A stretch of 64,000 bases of DNA from positions 158,023-222,022 of the forward strand of contig NZ_NIBG01000005.1 of assembly GCF_002270055.1 (NCBI RefSeq), read 5' to 3'. The stretch comes from Anaeromicrobium sediminis. GTDB taxonomy: Bacteria; Bacillota; Clostridia; Peptostreptococcales; Thermotaleaceae. The position numbers and the translations under genes were made by a program. This document shows, piece by piece, positions 7,959-17,349 of this stretch (its first letter is position 1; every line of letters starts with the position of its first letter). Under the pieces are notes generated by a model that was given only the letters and a program-made list of their open reading frames with translations, had not been told where the DNA came from and ran no database searches.

Positions 7959-9347
7959 ATGAAAAAAATAATTCCAGAACCATTTAAGATTAAGATGGTA
8001 GAACCTCTTAAGACTACTACAAGGGAGCACAGAGAAAAGGCTTTAGAAGAAGCAGGGTACAATCCATTTTCCCTTAAATCAGAAGACGTATATATAGACC
8101 TTTTAACTGATAGCGGAACTGGTGCCATGAGTGATAGACAATGGTCAGCCTTGATGATGGGTGATGAATCCTATGCAGGAAGTAGAAACTACTATGAGTT
8201 ACTAGAAGTGGCAAGAGAATTATTTGGATATACATATATTATTCCTACCCATCAAGGTAGGGGAGCTGAACAAGTAATGTTTCCTAACTTAGTAAAAAAA
8301 GGGCAAGCAGTTTTAGGGAACATGCACTTTGATACTACAAAGGCACATATTGAATTATCAGGAGCTAGAGCTGTAAATTGTGTTACAGATAAGGCCTTTG
8401 ATACTATGACTCCATATGATTTTAAAGGAGATTTTGACCTTGAAAAATTAGAAAAGGCCATAATTGAAGAAGATAACGGAAAAAATGTAGCATTCATATT
8501 AGTTACTATTACTTGTAATAGTGCAGGTGGTCAACCCGTTTCTATGGAAAATACTAGAAAAGTAAAAGAAATGGCAGATAAGTATGGCATAAGAGTATTT
8601 ATAGATGCAGCTAGATATGCAGAAAATGCGTATTTCATAAAGAGGAGAGAAAAGGGTTATGAAAATAAGTCCATAAGAGAAATTATACTTGAGCAATTTA
8701 GTTATGGTGAAGGTTTTGCCATGAGTGCTAAAAAAGATGGTATTGTAAATATGGGAGGGCTTATTGGAATTAAGGAAGATAAGGACCTTTATGTGGCTTG
8801 TAGATCCACATTAGTACCTATGGAAGGATTCCCTACATATGGTGGACTAAATGGTAGAGATATGGCTGCCTTAGCAGTAGGTCTAGTAGAAGGAACAGAA
8901 GAAAGTTACTTAGAATACAGAATTGGTCAAGTGAAATATTTAGGTGATAGATTGATGGAGGCTGGAATACCTATTCAACATCCAACAGGAGGTCATGCTG
9001 TATTTGTAGATGCTAAGAAGATGTTACCTCATATACCATACGATCAATTCCCAGCACAAGCATTAGCCAATGCCCTATACATAGAGTCAGGAGTTAGGGG
9101 CGTTGAAATAGGATCATTCCTATTAGGAAGGGATCCTGAAACTAAAGAACAAATAGAATCTCCACTTGAATTACTTAGGTTAACTATTCCAAGAAGAGTA
9201 TATACTTTTGCCCATATGGATGTTATAGCAGATGGACTAATTAAAATAAAAGATAAGGCCCAGGAGCTAAAAGGTCTTGACTTTACTTACGAACCAGAAG
9301 TTTTAAGACATTTCACAGCTAGATTAAAGCCAGTAGATAAAAAATAG
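7959..9347 (+). CDS. tnaA: Tryptophanase (L-tryptophan indole-lyase)
   Basis: A 462-residue PLP enzyme of the beta-eliminating lyase family. It converts tryptophan to indole, pyruvate and ammonia. The PLP lysine lies in [13 protein letters not shown] (about residue 260). Tryptophanase is distinguished from tyrosine phenol-lyase by Asp in [10 protein letters not shown] (Thr in TPL) and by Val/Ile in [13 protein letters not shown], where TPL has Met/Arg (VRSMERG). The ending [13 protein letters not shown] also fits tryptophanase. GAGGAGG precedes the ATG. No TnaC-like leader peptide or adjacent tryptophan permease was found. RidA follows 83 nt downstream. Confidence 0.92.
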   Translation: MKKIIPEPFKIKMVEPLKTTTREHREKALEEAGYNPFSLKSEDVYIDLLTDSGTGAMSDRQWSALMMGDESYAGSRNYYELLEVARELFGYTYIIPTHQGRGAEQVMFPNLVKKGQAVLGNMHFDTTKAHIELSGARAVNCVTDKAFDTMTPYDFKGDFDLEKLEKAIIEEDNGKNVAFILVTITCNSAGGQPVSMENTRKVKEMADKYGIRVFIDAARYAENAYFIKRREKGYENKSIREIILEQFSYGEGFAMSAKKDGIVNMGGLIGIKEDKDLYVACRSTLVPMEGFPTYGGLNGRDMAALAVGLVEGTEESYLEYRIGQVKYLGDRLMEAGIPIQHPTGGHAVFVDAKKMLPHIPYDQFPAQALANALYIESGVRGVEIGSFLLGRDPETKEQIESPLELLRLTIPRRVYTFAHMDVIADGLIKIKDKAQELKGLDFTYEPEVLRHFTARLKPVDKK

Positions 9348-9430
9348 TATATATAGAAATTATTGAATATATTGGCAGTTGAGTATGATATACTAAAATT
9401 ATATTTACTATTAAGGAGGTTGAATAGAAG

Positions 9431-9808
9431 ATGAAAGAAGCTGTAAGTACAAATAAAGCACCTGGTGCTATTGGACCATATTCTCAAGGAGTTAAGTTTG
9501 GAAATATGATCATTACTTCTGGACAATTACCTATTAATCCAGAAACTGGTGAAATGCCAGAGACAATTAAAGAGCAAACTAGACAATCCCTAGAGAATGT
9601 TAAAGCCATATTAGAAGAAGCAGGTACTTCTATGGATAAGGTGGTTAAGACTACTGTATTCTTAAATGACATGAATGATTTTGCTCAAATGAACGAAGTA
9701 TATGGAGAGTTCTTTAGTGGTACATACCCATCAAGAAGCGCTGTGGAAGTTGCAAGAGTTCCTAAGGACGCATTAGTTGAAATTGAAGCGATTGCATTAT
9801 CAGAATAA
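9431..9808 (+). CDS. ridA: RidA family enamine/imine deaminase
   Basis: A 125-residue Rid/YjgF/UK114 protein. It hydrolyses reactive enamines and imines such as 2-aminoacrylate to the keto acid. The full family pattern is present, including [18 protein letters not shown], and the late Arg segment [18 protein letters not shown]. Because tryptophanase releases 2-aminoacrylate, placement right after tnaA makes biochemical sense. A strong AAGGAGG precedes the ATG by 9 nt. It ends at a clear terminator. Confidence 0.95.
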   Translation: MKEAVSTNKAPGAIGPYSQGVKFGNMIITSGQLPINPETGEMPETIKEQTRQSLENVKAILEEAGTSMDKVVKTTVFLNDMNDFAQMNEVYGEFFSGTYPSRSAVEVARVPKDALVEIEAIALSE

Positions 9809-9810
9809 TT

Positions 9811-9840
9811 AAAGGTGGCTAATTTTAGCCACCTTTTTTA
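9811..9840. terminator. Terminator after tnaA-ridA
   Basis: AAAGGTGGCTA / TAGCCACCTTT with a 4-nt loop followed by T's. It also lies at the end of the convergent cotJ operon. Confidence 0.85.
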
Positions 9841-9850
9841 CTTATTTACT

Positions 9851-10423
9851 TTAGAAGAACTTTTTACTATCTTGAAATTCTTGAACTATTCTAAGGGTTT
9901 CTCCAAATCTTTGGAAGTGTACTATTTCTCTTTCCCTTAAGAATGCCAGGGCTTCATTCACTCCTGGGTCATCACTTACTTTTATAATGGCTTCATAAGT
10001 GGCTCGAGCCTTTTGTTCTGCTGCCATATCCTCATGTAAGTTTGCTATTGGGTCTTCCTTAGCTTGGATAAAGGTGGCTGTCCAAGGCACTCCAGAAGCG
10101 TCATGGGGGAATGGATTACGACCATGGGATACAAAATGAGCTTCAAAGGGAGTTCCTTTTATTTGGTCAATGGAAGCATTTTTTACTAATTTCCATGCAA
10201 GGGTTCCTATTATTTCCCAATGGGCCAATTCTTCTGTGCCTATATCTGTTAGTATTCCCTTAGCCTCATTGGTAGGCATGGAATATCTTTGAGTTAAGTA
10301 CCTTATGCCAGCAGATAATTCACCATCTCCACCACCGAATTGTTCTAGTATCATAGCAGCTAGTGCTGGATTAGTAGTATCTACTCTAACTGGATATTGC
10401 AATTTCTTTTCGTATACCCACAT
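9851..10423 (-). CDS. cotJC: Spore coat protein CotJC (manganese-catalase family)
   Basis: A 190-residue ferritin-like protein of the manganese catalase superfamily. It starts MWVYEKKLQYPV and has helical segments with di-metal Glu/His patterns (TEELAHWEIIG, EREIVHFQRFG). In Bacillus, CotJC is a spore-coat component made in the mother cell, and related proteins are Mn catalases. It is the last gene of a cotJA-cotJB-cotJC operon, 18 nt after cotJB, with its own AGGAGG. Confidence 0.93.
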   Translation of the reverse strand: MWVYEKKLQYPVRVDTTNPALAAMILEQFGGGDGELSAGIRYLTQRYSMPTNEAKGILTDIGTEELAHWEIIGTLAWKLVKNASIDQIKGTPFEAHFVSHGRNPFPHDASGVPWTATFIQAKEDPIANLHEDMAAEQKARATYEAIIKVSDDPGVNEALAFLREREIVHFQRFGETLRIVQEFQDSKKFF

Positions 10424-10441
10424 ATAAAAACCTCCTATAAT

Positions 10442-10696
10442 TTAACTAAAATCATAATCCCAAGGCCAAGGTGTTTGTATATATTGCCAAGTATCTTTAT
10501 TTTCATCTGAAATACTTAAAGGACCATACATTGTTGTATATTTGTCTCTAAGATATTTATGTTGCATGCGAATATTATTGTGAATCTGAAGGGCCTTTTT
10601 ATCATCAGGATGAGTATCTAGATACAGGCTTATCTCAAGAAGAACAAAGCTTATTTCCATGAGTTTTTTTAACATACTAGATTGTCGTTTATCCAT
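10442..10696 (-). CDS. cotJB: Spore coat protein CotJB
   Basis: An 84-residue CotJB family protein. Typical features are the early ISFVLLEISLYLDTHPDD segment and the C-terminal aromatic run WQYIQTPWPWDYDF. It sits between cotJA and cotJC with an AGGAGG site 8 nt before its ATG. It is thought to be needed for placing CotJC into the coat. Confidence 0.93.
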   Translation of the reverse strand: MDKRQSSMLKKLMEISFVLLEISLYLDTHPDDKKALQIHNNIRMQHKYLRDKYTTMYGPLSISDENKDTWQYIQTPWPWDYDFS

Positions 10697-10707
10697 AATA
10701 ACACCTC

Positions 10708-10875
10708 CTAGTGGCCACGTACAAAAGGTTGATATAGTTCAGGAAATAGGGTTCCTCTCATTAGAGCTTCTTCTGGAGAGTAGGTTTTATCTAGCCTTTG
10801 AAAGGGTACATAAGCTCGGGCTAGAATCATTTTCTTCTTGGGTTCTTTCATATAAGGGGACTTGTGCTCGTGCAT
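10708..10875 (-). CDS. cotJA: Spore coat associated protein CotJA
   Basis: A 55-residue gene read from 10875 leftwards, with GGAGGTG 6 nt before the ATG. The product contains ARAYVPFQRLDKTYSPEEAL and ends FPELYQPFVRGH, the recognisable CotJA pattern. It heads the cotJ operon, 11 nt before cotJB. Upstream on the minus strand CATACTATA (10932-10924) fits the sigma-K -10 pattern CATAnnnTA with an AC about 17 nt before it. Sigma-E control is the known case in Bacillus, so the sigma assignment is tentative. Confidence 0.9.
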   Translation of the reverse strand: MHEHKSPYMKEPKKKMILARAYVPFQRLDKTYSPEEALMRGTLFPELYQPFVRGH

Positions 10876-10970
10876 AAAAACACCTCCAATTTTATAGTTT
10901 TATTTTAAAAAACTCTATAAAAATATAGTATGTAAAGGTCACTTAGGTGGTGAATACTAGAAAATGTATA

Positions 10971-10999
10971 TTGACAAATATAATAAGTTAAACTATAAT
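10971..10999 (+). promoter_or_regulatory. Promoter of the riboflavin operon
   Basis: Perfect TTGACA (10971-10976), a 17-nt spacer and perfect TATAAT (10994-10999), with the FMN riboswitch starting about 20 nt downstream. Confidence 0.9.
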
Positions 11000-11017
11000 C
11001 AAATTAATTAAATAGTG

Positions 11018-11132
11018 TAAACCTTCAGGGCAGGGTGAAATTCCCGACCGGCGGTTAAAGTCCGCGAGCCAATAGGCTGACTTGGTGAAATTCCAAGACC
11101 GACAGTAAAGTCTGGATGAGAGAAGGAGAGAA
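11018..11132 (+). ncRNA. FMN riboswitch (RFN element)
   Basis: Contains the conserved RFN blocks: TTCAGGGCAGGGTGAAATTC, CCGACCGGCGGT, AGTCCGCGAGCC, TTGGTGAAATTCCAAGACCG, CAGTAAAGTCTGGATG and AGAGAAGGAG. Binding FMN should favour the downstream terminator and switch off ribD-ribE-ribBA-ribH. Confidence 0.97.
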
Positions 11133-11176
11133 TTAGCTATAGTAATATGGCTATGTTTATGATATTTTGTATATTT

Positions 11177-11208
11177 ACCCTGAAGAATTATTTCTTCAGG
11201 GTTTTTTA
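11177..11208 (+). terminator. Riboswitch-controlled terminator
   Basis: An 11-bp stem ACCCTGAAGAA / TTCTTCAGGGT, loop TTAT, then T6. The 5' arm CCCTGAAG is complementary to CTTCAGGG in the riboswitch P1 region (11023-11030), giving a ready anti-terminator. From 11209 to 11438 there is no gene. That stretch holds a weak hairpin near 11230-11256 (AGGTTATTTA... TAAATAACT) and the ribD ribosome site, nothing else that I can name. Confidence 0.9.
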
Positions 11209-11438
11209 ATACATATCTTTTAAGAATAGGTTATTTATATTTAAATAACTATAAATTCTCAAGATTCAAATCTTTCGAACGATCAAATCCTTCTCTTGTC
11301 TGAGAACATTTTCCTGAAAGCAAATAAATCAGTATTATTAAATATTTTTAATGTGTTATAAAAGCATAAGCTTTGGTGGAACATAATAAGAAAACATGGT
11401 GTATGAAATAATTTTTTGTTTCTTTAAGAGGTGAAAAT

Positions 11439-12536
11439 ATGGATGAAAAATATATGAAAAGAGCTATTGAGTTAGCTAAAAAAGGAGAAGGATTAGTAAG
11501 TCCTAACCCCTTAGTAGGAGCAGTGATTGTAAAGGATGGAAAAGTCATAGGAGAAGGCTATCACAAATACTATGGTGGTAATCATGCTGAAATAGAAGCT
11601 TTTAATTCAGCTGTAGATGAGGTAGAAGGGGCTACCATGTATGTGACTCTAGAGCCTTGCTTCCATCAGGGAAAAACTCCACCCTGTGTAAATGAAATAA
11701 TAAAAAGAAAAATTAAAAGAATAGTTATTGGAATAAAAGATCCTAATTCATTAGTGGCAGGTCAGAGTATTAAACTTTTAGAAGATGAAAAAATAGAAGT
11801 GGTTGTAGGGGTTTGCAGTGAAGAAATAAAGATTTTAAATGAGGAATTCATAAAATATATAACTACTAAAGAACCATTTTGTATATTAAAAAGCGCCATG
11901 ACTTTAGATGGGAAAATTGCCACTAAAACTGGTGATTCTAAATGGATAACTAATGAAAAGAGTAGGGAATATGTACACAAATTGAGAAATAGATTAAGTG
12001 CCATTATGGTAGGTGTAGATACTATCATTAAAGATGATCCCATGCTAAATACTAGGCTTGCAGGTATAAGTATAGATCCTATAAAGATAATAGTAGACAC
12101 TAAAGGACGAATTCCTATAGAGTCTAGGGTTGTAAATATGGATTCTGACAAGGGCGTTATAGTGGTCACTACTAATTTAGTAGATAAAGAAAAGGAAGAA
12201 GAATTGAAAAATAGAGGAGTTAATTTAATTAAGACTCCCCTTAAAGATAATAGGGTAGATTTGAAATATTTATTTAAAGAATTAGGGAATAAAGGGATTG
12301 ATAGTGTGTTAGTAGAAGGTGGAGGAACCTTAAATGACAGTTTGTTAAGAGAAGACTTAATAGATAAAATCATATTTTTTATAGGTCCTAAGATTATAGG
12401 AGGGAAGGAAAGCAAAAGTCCTGTAGAAGGAATGGGAGTGTCTTTCATGAGGGATTCTATAGAAGTGGAGAATATAAAGGTTAAGTCTTTTCATGATGAT
12501 GTTATGATAGAAGGTTATGTAAGGAGGCATGTGTAG
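11439..12536 (+). CDS. ribD: Bifunctional diaminohydroxyphosphoribosylaminopyrimidine deaminase / reductase
   Basis: A 365-residue enzyme carrying out two successive steps of riboflavin synthesis. The N-terminal zinc deaminase (about 1-145) shows NPLVGAVIV, the zinc/catalytic HAE motif and PCFHQGKTPPC. The C-terminal NADPH reductase (about 148-365) shows KSAMTLDGKIAT, GDSKWITNE, the MVGVDTIIKDDPMLN motif and VEGGGTLN. First gene of the FMN-regulated operon. Its stop overlaps the next start by one base. Confidence 0.97.
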   Translation: MDEKYMKRAIELAKKGEGLVSPNPLVGAVIVKDGKVIGEGYHKYYGGNHAEIEAFNSAVDEVEGATMYVTLEPCFHQGKTPPCVNEIIKRKIKRIVIGIKDPNSLVAGQSIKLLEDEKIEVVVGVCSEEIKILNEEFIKYITTKEPFCILKSAMTLDGKIATKTGDSKWITNEKSREYVHKLRNRLSAIMVGVDTIIKDDPMLNTRLAGISIDPIKIIVDTKGRIPIESRVVNMDSDKGVIVVTTNLVDKEKEEELKNRGVNLIKTPLKDNRVDLKYLFKELGNKGIDSVLVEGGGTLNDSLLREDLIDKIIFFIGPKIIGGKESKSPVEGMGVSFMRDSIEVENIKVKSFHDDVMIEGYVRRHV

Positions 12537-13174
12537 TGTTTACAGGACTAGTTGAGGAAATTGGTAGGGTAAAGAATATTACAAAAGATAATAAGGGTGC
12601 TCATATAGTTATAAAAGCAGAAAAAATATTAGAAGATGTAAAATTAGGAGACAGTATAAGCACTAATGGGGTATGTCTCACTGTAACTAGTTTTAGCAAA
12701 GATGAATTCACTGCTTATGCCATGCCTGAGACTATGAACAAAACTAATTTATCCCTATTAAAATCTAATGATTTAGTGAATTTAGAAAGGGCTTTAAAAT
12801 TAGGAGACAGGCTAGGTGGTCATATGGTATCTGGTCACGTGGACGGGGTTGGAAAGATAGTAAATATAAGAGATGATTCTAATGCTAGAATCTTTGAAAT
12901 AGAAGTGGAAAGAACTTTAACCAAGTATATAGTACCTAAAGGTTCCATAGGTATAGATGGAATTAGTTTGACTGTAGTTGATACAAAGGAAAACAGATTC
13001 TCTGTTTCCATAATTCCTCATACGAAGGAAGAAACAACTCTCTATACTAGAAAAATAGGCCATAGGGTGAATATAGAGTGTGATTTTCTCGGAAAGTATG
13101 TGGAAAAAGCTTTAAACTATACTGCTAAAAGTAATATAGATGAGAGTTTCTTAAAACTAAATGGATTTTGCTAA
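12536..13174 (+). CDS. ribE: Riboflavin synthase, alpha subunit
   Basis: A 212-residue enzyme that dismutates two 6,7-dimethyl-8-ribityllumazine molecules to riboflavin. It consists of two similar barrels, beginning MFTGLVEEIG and (second) LGGHMVSGHVDGVG. The GTG start at 12536 overlaps the last base of the ribD TAG stop (TAGTG), and AAGGAGG at 12521-12527 supports it, so translation is coupled. Confidence 0.96.
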   Translation: MFTGLVEEIGRVKNITKDNKGAHIVIKAEKILEDVKLGDSISTNGVCLTVTSFSKDEFTAYAMPETMNKTNLSLLKSNDLVNLERALKLGDRLGGHMVSGHVDGVGKIVNIRDDSNARIFEIEVERTLTKYIVPKGSIGIDGISLTVVDTKENRFSVSIIPHTKEETTLYTRKIGHRVNIECDFLGKYVEKALNYTAKSNIDESFLKLNGFC

Positions 13175-13194
13175 TTAACTGAGGAGTGAATATT

Positions 13195-14382
13195 ATGTTT
13201 AATAAAATTGAAGAGGCTATAGAAGATATAAGATTAGGGAAAATGGTAATTGTGGTAGATGATGAAAATAGGGAAAATGAAGGGGACCTACTTATGTCAG
13301 CCAGTATGGTTACACCTGAGAGTGTGAACTTTATGGCTAAGTATGGGCGAGGACTTATATGTGCTCCCTTAGAGAAAGAAAGAGCACTAGAATTAGGTTT
13401 AGAAAAGATGGTATTTAATAATACGGACCCAAAGGAGACTGCCTTTACCGTATCAATAGATAGTAAAGAGTGTACTACTGGCATATCTGCTTTTGAAAGG
13501 GCAGACACCATATTAAAAATGGTAGATGAAAATTCTACAAAGGATGACTTTACTAAACCAGGACATATATTTCCACTAGTAGCTAAAGAAGGTGGCGTAT
13601 TAAAAAGGGCAGGTCATACGGAGGCAGCTGTAGATTTAGCTAAATTATCAAACACTGGAAACATGGGAGTCATATGTGAAATTATGAGTGAGGATGGAAC
13701 CATGGCTAGAGTACCAGAACTATTGGGATTTGCCAAGAATCATAATTTAAAGATAATCACCATAGCAGATTTAATAGAATACAGAAGAAAAAAAGAGTGT
13801 TTAGTAGAAAAGATAGCAGCGGCTAATATGCCTACTAAATATGGAGATTTTAAAATAGTGGGTTTTATAAACAAATTGAATGGGGAACATCATGTGGCAT
13901 TAGTAAAGGGAAATGTAGATGATGGGGAACCAGTATTAGTAAGAGTTCATTCAGAGTGTTTGACTGGAGACGCTTTTGGGTCTTTAAGATGTGATTGTGG
14001 AGATCAATATGGTGCTGCCATGAAGAAGATAGAAGAAGAAGGAAGAGGAATACTTCTTTATATGAGACAAGAAGGAAGAGGAATAGGTCTTATAAATAAG
14101 ATTAGGGCTTATGAGTTACAAGACAAAGGAATGGATACTATAGAAGCTAATATTGCCTTAGGATTTGAAGAAGATTTAAGGGAGTATGGTATAGGGGCTC
14201 AAATATTAAAAGAATTAGGTGTTAAGAAGATTAAATTAATAACTAATAATCCTAAGAAAATATCAGGATTGTCTGGATATGGACTAGATATAGTGGATAG
14301 AGTTTCTATTAAGACTCATGTTCATGATGAGAGTATTAATTATATAAAGACTAAGAAAGAAAAAATGGGACACATGTTATAG
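13195..14382 (+). CDS. ribBA: 3,4-dihydroxy-2-butanone-4-phosphate synthase / GTP cyclohydrolase II
   Basis: A 395-residue fusion that makes both precursors of riboflavin. RibB half (about 1-200): [27 protein letters not shown]. RibA half: [17 protein letters not shown] with the three zinc cysteines and the RQEGRGIGL catalytic region. I use the ATG at 13195 with GAGGAG (13181-13186) 8 nt before it; a GTG at 13186 overlaps that site. Repeat element A copy 2 lies between this gene and ribH. Confidence 0.96.
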   Translation: MFNKIEEAIEDIRLGKMVIVVDDENRENEGDLLMSASMVTPESVNFMAKYGRGLICAPLEKERALELGLEKMVFNNTDPKETAFTVSIDSKECTTGISAFERADTILKMVDENSTKDDFTKPGHIFPLVAKEGGVLKRAGHTEAAVDLAKLSNTGNMGVICEIMSEDGTMARVPELLGFAKNHNLKIITIADLIEYRRKKECLVEKIAAANMPTKYGDFKIVGFINKLNGEHHVALVKGNVDDGEPVLVRVHSECLTGDAFGSLRCDCGDQYGAAMKKIEEEGRGILLYMRQEGRGIGLINKIRAYELQDKGMDTIEANIALGFEEDLREYGIGAQILKELGVKKIKLITNNPKKISGLSGYGLDIVDRVSIKTHVHDESINYIKTKKEKMGHML

Positions 14383-14407
14383 GTGAAGGGTGTGTGCAAC
14401 AGGTATA

Positions 14408-14578
14408 TGAACCTACTACGTTTCTATAAATCAAAACGTTTCACAGGTAAGTCACTATCACATGCTAGAATGTTTATCTGATACGTATTGTAGAAAGTTC
14501 ATAATTGTTTGCAACATAGGATGTTGTGATGTTCCACCTGTTGAAAAAATTTTGATTCACAGAAACTTGTAGGTAGCA
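14408..14578 (+). repeat. Interspersed element A, copy 2 (inside the rib operon)
   Basis: The clearest copy. CCTAC at the left end pairs with GTAGG at the right, GTTTCTATAAATCAAAA pairs with TTTTGATTCACAGAAAC (15 of 17), and TTTCACAGGT pairs with ACCTGTTGAAA. The conserved middle blocks AAGTCACTATCA and AGAAAGTTCATAATTGTTTG are present. It occupies most of the 277-bp gap between ribBA and ribH in sense orientation, so it would be transcribed with the operon. Confidence 0.8.
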
Positions 14579-14659
14579 GAGTTTATTGGATTATGAAAAC
14601 GTTGAAAAAGTATGAAGAAATTAAAATAAAGGGAACATAAAAATAAGGAGGAATAAGTT

Positions 14660-15121
14660 ATGAAAATATATGAAGGTAATTTAATAGGTAAAGGTTTAAA
14701 GGTAGGAATAGCTGTGGCAAGGTTTAATGAGTTTATAAACTCTAAGTTATTAGATGGTTGTATAGATGGTCTTAAGAGACATGGGGTAGAGGAAGAAAAT
14801 ATACATATTTCATGGGTCCCTGGGGCCTTTGAGATTCCGTTAGTGGCAAAGAAGATGGTAAAGAGTAAAAAGTATGATAGTGTAATATGTTTAGGTACAG
14901 TTATAAGAGGAACTACAAGTCATTATGATTATGTTTGTAGTGAAGTATCTAAGGGAGTGGCACAAGTATCATTAGAAAGTGAGATTCCAGTAATATTTGG
15001 AGTACTTACTACAGATAATATAGAACAGGCCATAGAAAGGGCTGGGACTAAAGCTGGTAACAAGGGCTTTGAAGCAGCTTCAACAGCTATAGAAATGGCA
15101 AATTTATTAAAAGAAATTTAA
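14660..15121 (+). CDS. ribH: 6,7-dimethyl-8-ribityllumazine synthase
   Basis: A 153-residue enzyme that condenses the RibA/RibD and RibB products to lumazine. Family motifs: VARFNEFI near the start, [28 protein letters not shown] (with the active-site His) and [17 protein letters not shown] strong AAGGAGG precedes the ATG. Last gene of the riboflavin set, followed by a terminator. Confidence 0.97.
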   Translation: MKIYEGNLIGKGLKVGIAVARFNEFINSKLLDGCIDGLKRHGVEEENIHISWVPGAFEIPLVAKKMVKSKKYDSVICLGTVIRGTTSHYDYVCSEVSKGVAQVSLESEIPVIFGVLTTDNIEQAIERAGTKAGNKGFEAASTAIEMANLLKEI

Positions 15122-15138
15122 TGATTGTTTAACACCTT

Positions 15139-15172
15139 AAGGATAGTAAAATTTACTATCCTTTTTATTTTT
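15139..15172 (+). terminator. Terminator of the riboflavin operon
   Basis: AAGGATAGTA / TACTATCCTT hairpin with an A/T loop followed by TTTATTTTTT. Confidence 0.85.
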
Positions 15173-15225
15173 TGTAACCAAATTGCCATAGAAAAATAGT
15201 ATCCTATAGATAGGAGATGATTTTT

Positions 15226-15879
15226 ATGAAAATATTAATTATAGAAGATGAAGAGAGAATGAGACGCCTAATTAAGGACTATCTTAAAAGGGAGTATGAA
15301 ATAGTAGAGGCTCGTGATGGAAAAGAAGGATTGGATTTATTTAAAAGGGAAAATCCGCATTTAATAATATTAGACGTGATGCTGCCCATATATGATGGAT
15401 GGACTGTTTGTAGAAATATAAGGAAAGAATCCAATGTACCCATAATAATGCTTACGGCTAGAAGTGAAGAATGGGATGAATTGTTTGGATTTGAATTAGG
15501 TGTGAATGATTATGTAACTAAACCATTTAGACCTAAAATACTAGTTGCTAGAATTAATTCCATATTAAAAAGACAAGACAAGGATAATTTTGAGTATGGT
15601 CCTTTGTCTATAGACTATAAAGGGCATAGGGTATTTTTATATGGAGAAGAGCTCACATTATCTAAAACAGAATATAATTTGTTAACCTATTTAGTTAAAA
15701 ATAAGGAACTGGCTTTATCTAGGGAGCAGATACTCAATGTTGTATGGGGGTATGATTATTATGGAGATGAAAGAACTGTAGATACTCACATAAAGAGATT
15801 AAGATCTAAATTAAAAGAAGGTGGAAAGTACATAAAAACTGTGAGAGGTATAGGTTATAGATTTGAGGTGCAATTATGA
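15226..15879 (+). CDS. OmpR/PhoB-type response regulator
   Basis: A 217-residue regulator: receiver domain (about 1-118) with the phospho-acceptor Asp in LIILDVMLPIYDGW, the Thr/Ser in MLTARS and the Lys in VTKPF; winged-helix output (about 125-217) ending VRGIGYRF. The ATG at 15226 is preferred because TAGGAG (15211-15216) is 9 nt before it and directly abuts an earlier ATG. Its stop overlaps the kinase start by 4 nt (ATGA), so the pair is translationally coupled. The regulon is unknown. Confidence 0.93.
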   Translation: MKILIIEDEERMRRLIKDYLKREYEIVEARDGKEGLDLFKRENPHLIILDVMLPIYDGWTVCRNIRKESNVPIIMLTARSEEWDELFGFELGVNDYVTKPFRPKILVARINSILKRQDKDNFEYGPLSIDYKGHRVFLYGEELTLSKTEYNLLTYLVKNKELALSREQILNVVWGYDYYGDERTVDTHIKRLRSKLKEGGKYIKTVRGIGYRFEVQL

Positions 15880-17273
15880 GAAAATCCATATGGTTTAAGT
15901 TATTTATAAGTATTACCATATTGGCCCTATTAATAATGAGCATAAGCTGGTTTATGAATACTAAATATTTGGAGAAATATTATATTTTTAAGAAGAAGGA
16001 AAAACTAGTAGAATATGGGAACGATATTGAAAGTTTGTATATTAATAAAGATGAAAATTTAGAGCATGAACTTACCAAAATAGAGAATGAATTAAATGGT
16101 AAGATATCTTTGCTAGATAATAAAAATCAATTCGTATATTATTCAGATAGTAAGGGAATGCTTTGTAAATTTAATTCAGATCTTACGAAAGAAAATAATA
16201 CTATTATAGACATGTATACTTATAATAGATTTGGAATGAAGTTTCTAGTACTAAACAAACTAATGAAAGATAACAGTATATTAATAATGCAAATTCCCAT
16301 AGCTCCCATAAAAGAATCTGTACATGTGGTAAATAGCTTTTATTGGTATATTGGAATCATAAGTATACTGGTATCTATTGTATTTGCCTATTTATTTAGC
16401 AAGAAATTTACTAAACCTATTATAGAATTAAATTTAGTAGCTAAAGACATGTTAAATTTAGACTTTAGTAAAAAATATGAGTATGGTAAGGACGATGAAA
16501 TCGGTCAACTGTCATATACTATAAATCAACTATCTAGAAGATTACATTTCTATATTGAGAAGCTTAAAGATGACATAGAAAAGGAAAGGGAACTTGATAA
16601 AATAAGAAAGGAGTTTATTGCCAATGTATCCCATGAACTTAAAACTCCCATATCCCTCATTCAAGGTTATGCAGAAGGCCTTAAGGAAAATGTTTTAGAT
16701 GCGAAAGAAGATAAAGAATTTTATTGTGATGTAATAATAGATGAATCTGATAAAATGAATAAACTCATTAAAGAATTGTTGAACTTATCTAAACTCCAGT
16801 CTAGAAAAGTAAATTTAAATAAAAATTATTTTGATATAGTCAAGCTAATTGAAGAGACTAACAAAAAATATAAAAATATATTCTTAGAAAGGAATATAAC
16901 TTATGAAATAGAGTATTTAAAAAAAGATATAATGATAAATGGAGATTATTATAAAATAGAACAAGTATTAACTAACTTAACTAATAATGCCATAAACCAT
17001 GTAGATTATGATAAAAGAATAGGCATAAAAATTTATGAAAAGGATAATAAAGTTATGGTCACAGTAAAAAACACAGGACCTAATATTGAAGAAAAGCATA
17101 TAAACAAAATATGGGAAAGTTTTTATAAGGGAGATGTGTCTAGAAATAGAACAGATGGAGGTACAGGTTTGGGTCTTGCAATTGTTAAGGAAATAATAGA
17201 ACTTCATAACGGAGAATATGGAGTGGATAATCAGAAGGATGGTGTAGCTTTTTGGTTTAATATACCAATTTGA
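15876..17273 (+). CDS. Sensor histidine kinase (partner of the upstream regulator)
   Basis: A 465-residue membrane kinase: TM1 about 8-25, an extracytoplasmic region of some 125 residues, TM2 about 155-175, HAMP linker, dimerisation domain with the phospho-His in NVSHELKTPISL, and an ATPase domain (NLTNNAINHV N-box, GGTGLGLAIV G-box). It overlaps the regulator gene by 4 nt. The outer domain is divergent and gives no ligand. Confidence 0.93.
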   Translation: MRKSIWFKLFISITILALLIMSISWFMNTKYLEKYYIFKKKEKLVEYGNDIESLYINKDENLEHELTKIENELNGKISLLDNKNQFVYYSDSKGMLCKFNSDLTKENNTIIDMYTYNRFGMKFLVLNKLMKDNSILIMQIPIAPIKESVHVVNSFYWYIGIISILVSIVFAYLFSKKFTKPIIELNLVAKDMLNLDFSKKYEYGKDDEIGQLSYTINQLSRRLHFYIEKLKDDIEKERELDKIRKEFIANVSHELKTPISLIQGYAEGLKENVLDAKEDKEFYCDVIIDESDKMNKLIKELLNLSKLQSRKVNLNKNYFDIVKLIEETNKKYKNIFLERNITYEIEYLKKDIMINGDYYKIEQVLTNLTNNAINHVDYDKRIGIKIYEKDNKVMVTVKNTGPNIEEKHINKIWESFYKGDVSRNRTDGGTGLGLAIVKEIIELHNGEYGVDNQKDGVAFWFNIPI

Positions 17274-17349
17274 TAAAAAAATAATATAATGGTATAATTT
17301 GACTAAAATACTAAAAACACGAATTTAGTCGAAATTAAGGGGAAAGATT

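Noticed and set aside
7959-9347. Tyrosine phenol-lyase
   Set aside because: The substrate-discriminating positions (Asp in FDTTKAH, Val/Ile in [10 protein letters not shown]) follow tryptophanase, not TPL.
10659-10877. A 72-codon plus-strand frame over the cotJA region
   Set aside because: It is antisense to cotJA, whose product matches a known family and has a strong ribosome site.
11762-12448. A 228-codon open frame on the minus strand within ribD
   Set aside because: Antisense shadow of the well-supported ribD gene; low-complexity Ser/Leu-rich product.
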